A stretch of 64,000 nt of DNA from Pseudomonas japonica (GTDB lineage Bacteria > Pseudomonadota > Gammaproteobacteria > Pseudomonadales > Pseudomonadaceae): assembly GCF_900188455.1 (NCBI RefSeq), contig NZ_FZOL01000004.1, positions 248,001 through 312,000 on the forward strand. The letters are read 5' to 3'. The notes below the pieces were generated by a model. That model saw only the letters and a program-made list of their open reading frames with translations. It did no database searches and was not told the DNA's origin. Within the stretch, counting starts at the first letter, position 1. Each line of letters begins with the position of its first letter. Below, piece by piece: positions 57,562 to 64,000 of the stretch. The position numbers and the translations under genes are program-made.

Positions 57562-58995
57562 TCAATTCTTGCGCTCCTCGTCTGCCGACGCGTGACGCGC
57601 CAGCAGCTCATAGAGTTCGGGTTCCCACACGCGGGTGGAGGCGGTGTTCATGAGGTTGTGCGCGCGGGCATACAAACCTTCGGCAAGCCAGGTCAGTCCG
57701 CGGGATGCGAGCAGTTCCGCGGCGATGGCCATGACATGGCAGGCGTGTCTTGCATCCTTCTTGCGCTGCTGCAGCGATTCGAGGCTGCGCAGCATCGGCT
57801 CCACGCCGGCGGCGTCGAGCTGCGCACTCAGTTCTTCGCGCAATGCCGGGTACTCCAGGCCATCGCCGGTGGCCGTGTCCTGACCGGCACCGCTGAGCCA
57901 CGCCTGCGTATCGTCATCGACGAAGGGGCGACCATCGGCGAACTCCAGTGCGGTCAAGGCCGGAAGGCGGGTCACGAAGCGTTCGGCAGCCTGGCGTATG
58001 GCTTCGGCCACTCGCGGCATCTCCAGCTTGTGAGCGATGGCTGCCGACAGGAAGCTGCCGCGCAGCCAATACGGTGACGATGAGACACTGCGTTCGACGC
58101 GTTGCAGAAGCGCCGGACCGATGTTGTTGGCCGTCAGGGCCTTGTCGTAGCTGTTCGCGACATCCAGCGGGACCGCCATCAGCTCGGTGCGCCTTTCCTT
58201 GCGTGGCGAAGGCGCCTGGGTCAGGTGTGCCCAGAGGGCGAAGCGACGCAGCAGATAGCCGGTCGGGTCGTAGGCATCCTGATGATTGATGATGTCAGCG
58301 GCTGACAGCAGCGAACGGCGATTCTCCCGTTCGTTGCCCGGGTTGACCTGCAGTGGTACGAAGAAAGCCTCTTCCAGCGTCTCCTCCACACCGTACCGAT
58401 CGAGGGATTCTCCGGCGAGTTCCGGTGCGCCGGCGGATTCGGCCTGTTGTCGCAGCTTGCGTTCCAGGCTGCTGAGTTGCGCAACCTCCAGCAGGGTCAG
58501 CGGTGTGCTTGCCTGAAGACTGTCGAGCGCCTGTTGGCCGGCTTTGTGGAAGTCTTTGGCATAGCCTTTGCTTTGCAGCCTGGGCAAGGCATCGCCCAAC
58601 TGTTCGAGGTAGCGGGTCACCAGGCGACGTTTGCCCGGGTACCCCGTGGCGCCAGGCTTGGGGTGTCCGGTTTCCCAGTATTTCTGCACCATGCCGGCCA
58701 GCACCGCTGCGGCCTCGGCCCAGCCGCGCCAGCTGTTGGTCTGCAAGTGCGCGGTCATCAGGTGCCCGGCCATACGAAAGTGTTTGCAGTGGTTGCTCAG
58801 GTACTCCCGTGCACCCTCGTCGACGAAGCGCCAGTCAATGGTTCGTGCCTGCAAGCCGCCGAGCTTGACCATCTCGTGGTCGACGCTCTGGAACAGCTCG
58901 TTTTCTTCATCGAACGCACCGGCAGGCTGGCGTTCGTCCAGCGGCCTCAGCAGCGCCGTGAGATCGAGTGGAGAAAGCTGTTTCACCAATGACAT
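57562..58995 (-). CDS. tssA: Type VI secretion protein TssA, VasJ-type
   Basis: 477 residues: an ImpA_N domain (about 1-150, with LSPLDLTALLRPLDERQPAG and the WRGWAEAAAVLAGMVQKYWE helix) and a VasJ-like C-terminal helical domain (WLAEGLYARAHNLMNTASTRVWEPELYELLARH). TssA organises baseplate and tail-sheath growth. It overlaps the VasI-like gene by 13 bases and is followed by tssM after 14 bases. Confidence 0.9.
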   Translation of the reverse strand: MSLVKQLSPLDLTALLRPLDERQPAGAFDEENELFQSVDHEMVKLGGLQARTIDWRFVDEGAREYLSNHCKHFRMAGHLMTAHLQTNSWRGWAEAAAVLAGMVQKYWETGHPKPGATGYPGKRRLVTRYLEQLGDALPRLQSKGYAKDFHKAGQQALDSLQASTPLTLLEVAQLSSLERKLRQQAESAGAPELAGESLDRYGVEETLEEAFFVPLQVNPGNERENRRSLLSAADIINHQDAYDPTGYLLRRFALWAHLTQAPSPRKERRTELMAVPLDVANSYDKALTANNIGPALLQRVERSVSSSPYWLRGSFLSAAIAHKLEMPRVAEAIRQAAERFVTRLPALTALEFADGRPFVDDDTQAWLSGAGQDTATGDGLEYPALREELSAQLDAAGVEPMLRSLESLQQRKKDARHACHVMAIAAELLASRGLTWLAEGLYARAHNLMNTASTRVWEPELYELLARHASADEERKN

Positions 58996-59732
58996 GCCTC
59001 TCGTTGTCGAGCGATCTGGGCCGACAGGGCGCTGGCATCGAAGCGCATGTCATCGAAGGGGGCGTGATCGCTTTCGATCTGCAGCAGCGAGCCCGGACGT
59101 GCCAGAAGGCGCAGTTGCTCGATCGCCACCAGTCCACGGCCTGCATCGCTGACCGTACCGTCTTCCAGTACCTGCCAGGGACGGGCGGTCATTGCTCTGC
59201 CGTCCAGCAGGAAGCGAACAGTGATGTGGTTCACCGGAAGCGGCTCGGGGCTCAGCAACTGCAGGCGGGATATGTTCGACAGGCAACTGATCGCCAGGTA
59301 GGTGTGGGGCGCCGCACCGCCCAGCGCGGGTGCGGAAATCACCACTTTGTCCTGTCCGAGCAGGGTATCCGCGCGATGCGTGATCCTCGACGCCGTCTCT
59401 TCGGGACGCCGCCCGGCCTCGTTGGCCTTGACCCGTTGCGCAATGTCGGTGGATTGTCTGGCCTCAGTCATGTCCGGTGCGACCGGACGTTGCCTGACGG
59501 GGGCGGAGGGTGGCGTGCCGGCGGCCGCGTCGAAGCAGGCAAGGCGTTCGATCGAAGAAATGATTCGAGTGCAGTCCGGGCTATCCGCCATGGCGGCTTT
59601 ACCGCTGTCGCAGCCAGCCAGGATCACCGTGCTCAACAGGGTCAGTCTCATGAGCTTCACAAGCACACCGGCAGATCCGGCGGGCGCCTCGCCGCCGTGG
59701 AGCCGTGCGCATCCAGCGTTCATGGGTTCCAT
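58983..59732 (-). CDS. Type VI secretion-associated VasI-like lipoprotein
   Basis: 249 residues if started at 59732, which has a strong GGAGG right upstream, 15 bases after the clpV stop; a shorter start at 59651 would begin directly at MRLTLLSTVILAGC, the lipobox. The body has CTRIISSIERLACFDAAAG, a conserved opening of VasI/VI_minor_1 proteins, then a beta-rich domain with YLAISCLSNISRLQL and PVNHITVRFLLDG. It is co-transcribed with clpV and tssA. Its precise role in secretion is not settled. Confidence 0.8.
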   Translation of the reverse strand: MEPMNAGCARLHGGEAPAGSAGVLVKLMRLTLLSTVILAGCDSGKAAMADSPDCTRIISSIERLACFDAAAGTPPSAPVRQRPVAPDMTEARQSTDIAQRVKANEAGRRPEETASRITHRADTLLGQDKVVISAPALGGAAPHTYLAISCLSNISRLQLLSPEPLPVNHITVRFLLDGRAMTARPWQVLEDGTVSDAGRGLVAIEQLRLLARPGSLLQIESDHAPFDDMRFDASALSAQIARQREACHW

Positions 59733-59746
59733 GTCGTCCTCCAGCA

Positions 59747-62314
59747 TCAGGTCAAGGTTGCCGTGAACGCATCGCCGTTCCAGTCCAGCTCCGCGTGCCG
59801 GATCCTGTCGCCGCGAGACAGCCATTGCAGTACCGCCAGCGACAGCGGCGGGAGCAGCTCGCCATCGATGCTCGCATCGAGCATGCGCGCCCCGTTGCGA
59901 TGCCGTGCGCAACGTGCGCGCAGTTCATGGCGTGCGGCGTCGGCGATTGCCAGCGTGGCCTCATGGCGTTGCTCAAGTTGCTGTTGCAAGCGCTGCAGGC
60001 GGCCGTCGATGATTTCGTCGAGTACCTCTTCGTCCAGGTAGCGATAGGGAACGATCTGCATCCGCGCCAGCAGTGCCGGTTTGAAGAAGCCCATGAGGTG
60101 CTGGCGCAACGCATCGCCATCCAGGTCGTTCAGCAAATCGTCGTTCTGGTCGAAGCCGAGGTTGGAGGTCAGGAAGAACAACACGTTGCGGCAATCGATA
60201 CGCCGGCCTTCGCCATCGTTCAGCTCGCCTTTGTCGAAGGCCTGGTAGAACAGGTCGAGTACTTCGGGGTGGGCTTTTTCCACCTCGTCCAGCAGCACCA
60301 CCGAATAGGGCTGCCTGCGAATGGCCTCGGTGAGCACGCCTCCTTCGCCGTAGCCGACATAACCGGGCGGCGCTCCCAGCAGGCGCGACACGGTGAACTT
60401 CTCCTGGTACTCGGACATGTTGATGGTGGTCAGGAACTGCTCGCCGCCGAACAGCGATTCCGCCACCGCCAGTGCGGTTTCCGTCTTGCCGACGCCGCTG
60501 GGACCGACCAGCAGGAACACACCCATCGGCGTACCCGGGCGACGCAGGTCCGCCAGCGCCGTGAGCAGGCGTCGGTATACGGTTTCCAGCGCCGCACCCT
60601 GGCCCTTGACGCGTGTTCGCAGGTTCGTCGGCAAGCTGTCCAGGCGCGCCATCTGGTCGCTATTGATGGTGGTGGCCGGTATGCCCGTCCAGTCAGCGAT
60701 CACCTGGGCCACCTGCTCGGCACCGACATCGGCGTGCACCAGTGCTCCTGTGCGCTGGAGTTCACTCAACTGCGCGACTTTATCGGTCAGCGTCCGCGAT
60801 ACATCTTCATCGTCGTTGCACGCCCGCAGGGCAATGATCTCGTCCACCAGCGCCTTTTGCCGTTGCCACGTCTCGCGGAGTCGCTCGATGTCGTGCTCCA
60901 CGCCCTCGCGGGACACGGCCAGAGCGTCCAGCCGGCTTGACGCGACCACGCGTCCGGCGCGGCCATCACGTTCCAGCTGAGTGAATTCGGCGTCGATCTG
61001 CCGGCGCTCGTTCTCCAGCGCGCAGAGTTGCCGCGGCGGTTCGGCCAGCGTGGACGCCACCCGTGCACAGGCGGTGTCGAGGACATCGATGGCTTTGTCC
61101 GGGAGCTGTCGACCACAGAGATAGCGGCTCGCCAGCGTAGCGGCGGCGCGCAGCGCGTCGTCAGCGATGAATACCTGGTGCGATGCCTCGTAGACAGGGC
61201 GCAAGCCACGCAGGATGTGCACTGCCTGTTCTGGTGCGGGCTCCTCCAGCTTGACCAGCTGGAAGCGGCGGGTGAGGGCCGGATCTTTCTCGAAGTACTT
61301 CTTGTACTCCGACCATGTCGTCGCGGCGATGGTGCGCAACTCGCCCCGGGCCAGGGCCGGCTTGAGCAGGTTGGCGGCGTCGCTGCCGCCTGCGACGTTG
61401 CCGGCACCGATCAGGGTGTGAGCCTCGTCGATGAACAGGATGATTGGCCGGGCAGCGTTCCTGACCTCATCGATCACCGCCTTCAGGCGCTTTTCGAATT
61501 CGCCCTTCACCGATGCCCCGGCCTGCAGGGCGCCGAGGTCCAGCCCCCACAGCTCCACCGTGCGTAGGTGCTCGGGCACGCGGCCCTGCACGATACGCAG
61601 GGCCAGGCCTTCGACCACGGCGCTCTTGCCGACGCCCGCATCGCCTACCACGATGGGATTGTTTTTGCGCCGACGCGAGAGGATGTCGATCATTAGGTCG
61701 ATCTCTGCGTCGCGGCACAGCACGGGGTCAATGCGTCCATCTCGCGCCTGGGCGGTGAAATCATGGCCAAACCTGGCCAGGGCGCTGTCTTCGGTTGTCT
61801 TCGCAGCGGACGGGGAGGATTCGTTCGTTGCGTCCTGCGACTCCGCGGAGGTCGCCAGGAGCGTCGCGAAGTGCTTGCGCAACGCTTCGCGATTGACGCC
61901 GTCGAGCAGGCGGATTGTCGCCAGGGGCAGGTAGCGTGCGGGACTGAGCAGGGCCGCGAGGAAGATCGCGCCGCTACGGATCTGGGCCTGACCCAGTTCT
62001 ACCGAACTGAGCAGCCAGGCATCCTGCAGCGCATCGACGAGCAGGGGCGAGAAGGACGGGTATCGGCCGTGCCCCGAGTCACGATCGTCGATGGCGCTTG
62101 CCAGGGCCTGGCGCAGGTCATCCACCGGCACGCCCGAGTGGCTGAGCGTGACGCGCACATCGCAGGCGGGCTGCCCGAGAAAGGCCGTCAGCAGATGAGT
62201 GACCGTCACCTCCGCGCCGCGCTGGACGATGCACAGGTTTCCCGCTTCCTCCAATGCCTGCCGACAGCAGGGACTAAGACGTTCTAGCAGCGCAGCCAGA
62301 TCAACCGTGACCAT
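59747..62314 (-). CDS. clpV: Type VI secretion ATPase ClpV (TssH)
   Basis: 855 residues, HSP100/ClpB family with an N-domain that binds TssC. First AAA Walker A GDAGVGKSA (224-232), second GPSGVGKTE (about 600-608), sensor and Walker B motifs ILFIDEAHTLIGAG and SVVLLDEVEKAHPEVLDLF. It disassembles contracted TssBC sheaths for recycling. First gene of the minus-strand unit, divergent from tssBC. Confidence 0.96.
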   Translation of the reverse strand: MVTVDLAALLERLSPCCRQALEEAGNLCIVQRGAEVTVTHLLTAFLGQPACDVRVTLSHSGVPVDDLRQALASAIDDRDSGHGRYPSFSPLLVDALQDAWLLSSVELGQAQIRSGAIFLAALLSPARYLPLATIRLLDGVNREALRKHFATLLATSAESQDATNESSPSAAKTTEDSALARFGHDFTAQARDGRIDPVLCRDAEIDLMIDILSRRRKNNPIVVGDAGVGKSAVVEGLALRIVQGRVPEHLRTVELWGLDLGALQAGASVKGEFEKRLKAVIDEVRNAARPIILFIDEAHTLIGAGNVAGGSDAANLLKPALARGELRTIAATTWSEYKKYFEKDPALTRRFQLVKLEEPAPEQAVHILRGLRPVYEASHQVFIADDALRAAATLASRYLCGRQLPDKAIDVLDTACARVASTLAEPPRQLCALENERRQIDAEFTQLERDGRAGRVVASSRLDALAVSREGVEHDIERLRETWQRQKALVDEIIALRACNDDEDVSRTLTDKVAQLSELQRTGALVHADVGAEQVAQVIADWTGIPATTINSDQMARLDSLPTNLRTRVKGQGAALETVYRRLLTALADLRRPGTPMGVFLLVGPSGVGKTETALAVAESLFGGEQFLTTINMSEYQEKFTVSRLLGAPPGYVGYGEGGVLTEAIRRQPYSVVLLDEVEKAHPEVLDLFYQAFDKGELNDGEGRRIDCRNVLFFLTSNLGFDQNDDLLNDLDGDALRQHLMGFFKPALLARMQIVPYRYLDEEVLDEIIDGRLQRLQQQLEQRHEATLAIADAARHELRARCARHRNGARMLDASIDGELLPPLSLAVLQWLSRGDRIRHAELDWNGDAFTATLT

Positions 62315-62781
62315 GTATTGGAACTCGCCTCTGATAAGTGGGAAATACTTCCTTGTTGCGTGAACGACTGTTAACGCAATTCTCGATTTTGTATGTAAAT
62401 ATTTCTGCGGGGCGTAATTACAGGGGGCTCGCAGGATCGCGAAGATAAAGCAATAAATTTGGGTGCTCGTATATAGGAATATTCCGATAGTAATTAAGAA
62501 AACTTCATTCGAAGAGATTTCTGAGTGTCTGACGATTTTTCTGTATGGGGATTAGGAAACTTCCTATTTTTTTGCTGTTGAAGCCTGTTCTAGTCTTCGC
62601 ACCGCTTGTGGGTTGATGTGCGTGTTAAAGCGCATCGCTGTTCCGGGAGGTTGCAGGATCCGCTGCTTTCAGCGGTTTCGATGCTTTTCATTGATCTCGC
62701 CGGGCCCATCGGCCAGCGCGTTTGCACGGCAACGGTGCAATGGGCGCCAACTCATGGTTCGAATTCCCGAAGGAGTGGTTC
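62315..62781. promoter_or_regulatory. AT-rich divergent clpV/tssB control region
   Basis: 467 bases, clearly lower in GC than the rest of the window (e.g. GTATATAGGAATATTCC around 62470-62486). It holds a short palindrome AGGAAACTTCCT followed by a T run (about 62552-62573), and an inverted repeat TTGCAC-N7-GTGCAA (62722-62740) close to tssB. I found no convincing sigma-54 element. AT-richness suggests silencing by MvaT/MvaU-type proteins, as is usual for T6SS loci. Confidence 0.55.
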
Positions 62782-63285
62782 ATGGCAAATAAAAATGGGT
62801 CCGTCGCTCCCAAGGAGCGCATCAATATCACCTACGTGCCCGCAACCAATGGCGAGCAGGAGGAAGTTGAACTTCCCTTGCGATTGCTGGTGGCGGGGGA
62901 CTTCATCGGGCGTGAGGAAGACGCCGCGCTCGAAGATCGGGTCCCGGTTCGTGTCGACAAGGACAACTTCGACAACGTCATGGCCGAGCAGCACATCGGC
63001 TTCAAGGAAAGTGTCGCCAACGTACTTTCGGGCGGCGTCGACGAAACCCTGGATATCGATCTGAAGTTCCGTGGCATCGATGACTTCACTCCCGATGCCG
63101 TCGCCCGCCAGATCCCCGAGTTGAACAAGTTGCTGGAGCTGCGCGAGGCGCTGGTCGCCTTGAAGGGGCCCCTGGGCAACGTGCCGGAGTTCCGCAAGCA
63201 ACTGCAGGCCATGCTGGGCGACGAGGCCGTGCGTGGTCAGCTCGCCAGAGAGCTGGAGTCGGTACTGGGCGAAAGCCAGAGCTGA
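62782..63285 (+). CDS. tssB: Type VI secretion sheath small subunit
   Basis: 167 residues with the TssB/VipA signature: INITYVPATNGEQEEVELPLRLLVAGDF (in part), LEDRVPVRVDKDNFDNVMAEQ and LDIDLKFRGIDDFTPDAVARQIPEL. It co-polymerises with TssC to form the contractile sheath. ATG at 62782 has AGGAG 6 bases upstream. Confidence 0.96.
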   Translation: MANKNGSVAPKERINITYVPATNGEQEEVELPLRLLVAGDFIGREEDAALEDRVPVRVDKDNFDNVMAEQHIGFKESVANVLSGGVDETLDIDLKFRGIDDFTPDAVARQIPELNKLLELREALVALKGPLGNVPEFRKQLQAMLGDEAVRGQLARELESVLGESQS

Positions 63286-63353
63286 GGCGAAGGCGATCCG
63301 GGCCGAACGGCCTGGCGAACAATCCATCCCATTCAGGTTTCAAGGATATGAGC

Positions 63354-64000
63354 ATGACTACAGCGCATTCAGCTCCTGTCGAAAAACAGGATTCCCATCA
63401 TGAAGGTGGCCTGCTGGCCCAGATCCTCGCGCAGACGCGAATCGAGCCCAGCCAGGAAGGCTACGCCGTCGCCGAGCGCGGTGTGGCGGCTTTCATCGCC
63501 GAAATGCTCAAGTCTTCCGACCGGCAGCAGCCAGTCAACAAGCAACTGGTCGACCAGATGCTGACGCAGATCGATGCCAAAATCGGCAAGCAGATGGACG
63601 TGGTCCTGCATCATCCGGGGTTCCAGGCCCTGGAATCAGGCTGGCGTGGTCTCAAGTTCCTGGTCGACCGCACCGACTTTCGCGAGAACACGATCATCGA
63701 TCTGCTGCATGTGACCAAGTCGGAGTTGCTGGACGACTTCGAAGGGGCCAGCGACATCACTCGCAGCGGTCTTTACCGTCATGTCTACACCTCGGGGTAT
63801 GGCCAGTTCGGCGGCCTGCCGGTCGGTTGCATGGTCAGCAACTACACCTTCGGGCCTTCGGCTCCGGACATCAAGCTGCTTGGCTACGTCGCCTCGGTCG
63901 GGGCCATGGCCCATGCTCCGTTTCTCGGCGCCGCGGGTCCGGAGATGCTCAATCTGGAGTCGTTCCAGGAGCTGGCGAACCTCAAGGAGGTGAAGGACAT
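63354..64000 (+). CDS. tssC: Type VI secretion sheath large subunit, N-terminal part (truncated by window edge)
   Basis: 215 codons are visible and the frame is open at the right edge. Start 63354 is preferred over 63348 because AAGGA then lies at a proper distance. Diagnostic TssC/VipB segments: IDAKIGKQMDVVLHHPGFQALESGWRGLKFLVDRTDF (in part) and LYRHVYTSGYGQFGGLPVG. The region matches the sheath handle and core of the N-terminal half. More T6SS genes are expected to the right. Confidence 0.95.
   Translation, partial: MTTAHSAPVEKQDSHHEGGLLAQILAQTRIEPSQEGYAVAERGVAAFIAEMLKSSDRQQPVNKQLVDQMLTQIDAKIGKQMDVVLHHPGFQALESGWRGLKFLVDRTDFRENTIIDLLHVTKSELLDDFEGASDITRSGLYRHVYTSGYGQFGGLPVGCMVSNYTFGPSAPDIKLLGYVASVGAMAHAPFLGAAGPEMLNLESFQELANLKEVKD

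Noticed and set aside
57548..57565. TTG at 57565 as start of tssM
   Set aside because: The ATG at 57547 has AGGAG at proper distance, whereas the TTG lacks one and would place the ribosome site inside the gene.
62722..62740. TTGCAC...GTGCAA region considered as a sigma-54 promoter for tssB
   Set aside because: The GG-N10-GC spacing is not met in either strand; it is better described as a short inverted repeat.

Overview
This 64-kb window is a high-GC chromosomal segment from a Pseudomonas species. The evidence is the gene content and order (gltD-hemE; trxC-selO-mscK-cvrA; betIBA/betT; cbcXWV; sdaB-gbdR; cdhABC-caiX-cdhR) and the Pseudomonas-type REP palindromes in almost every larger intergenic gap. 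I cannot fix the species. As I recall, in P. aeruginosa the homologues of the left part (gltD to cvrA) and of the choline/carnitine part sit far apart; here they are contiguous.

Layout. (1) 1-7529: the 3' end of gltD, hemE, two tandem secreted paralogues (possibly halovibrin-like), a periplasmic OB-fold protein, a DUF6124-type small protein with a strikingly structured 5' leader, and an MFS exporter divergent from a LysR regulator. (2) 7531-26574: one minus-strand operon of about 19 kb for an aryl polyene (APE) pigment, driven by a good sigma-70 promoter at 26658-26686. It encodes two acyl carrier proteins, ketosynthases and a chain-length factor, ketoreductase, two dehydratases (one fused to the starter-loading ligase), an aromatic ammonia-lyase, lipid/sugar transferases, thioesterase, LolA-like protein, MMPL exporter and lipoproteins. 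Less usual members are a flavin-dependent halogenase-like enzyme carrying all signature motifs, a methyltransferase and a CPA-type antiporter-like protein. (3) 26890-34909: an orphan ParA-like ATPase, thioredoxin TrxC, SelO AMPylase, a large mechanosensitive channel and a K+/H+ antiporter. (4) 35220-48589: choline and glycine betaine uptake and oxidation (betI-betB-betA divergent from betT across a perfect BetI palindrome; the cbcXWV ABC importer; serine dehydratase sdaB; the master regulator gbdR behind a sigma-54 promoter). (5) 49293-53870: carnitine catabolism (cdhB, cdhA, cdhC, caiX and divergent cdhR), which yields glycine betaine and so feeds the same pathway. (6) 53891-64000: part of a type VI secretion locus (tssM, tssA, a VasI-like protein and clpV on minus; tssB and tssC on plus, tssC cut by the window edge).

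How the parts work together. Carnitine is converted to glycine betaine by the Cdh enzymes, choline to glycine betaine by BetB/BetA, and onward demethylation leads through glycine and serine to pyruvate via SdaB. BetI, GbdR and CdhR are the dedicated sensors. The APE operon makes, decorates and exports an arylpolyene lipid to the outer membrane.

The most notable signals are the halogenase-like gene inside the APE operon, a REP doublet embedded in frame in the APE exporter gene, the structured leader of the DUF6124 gene, a candidate small RNA at about 49042-49188, a 384-bp palindromic element after betT, and a near-identical 19-base motif shared by the cbcX and gbdR upstream regions. All assignments are by eye from sequence; no database search was run.
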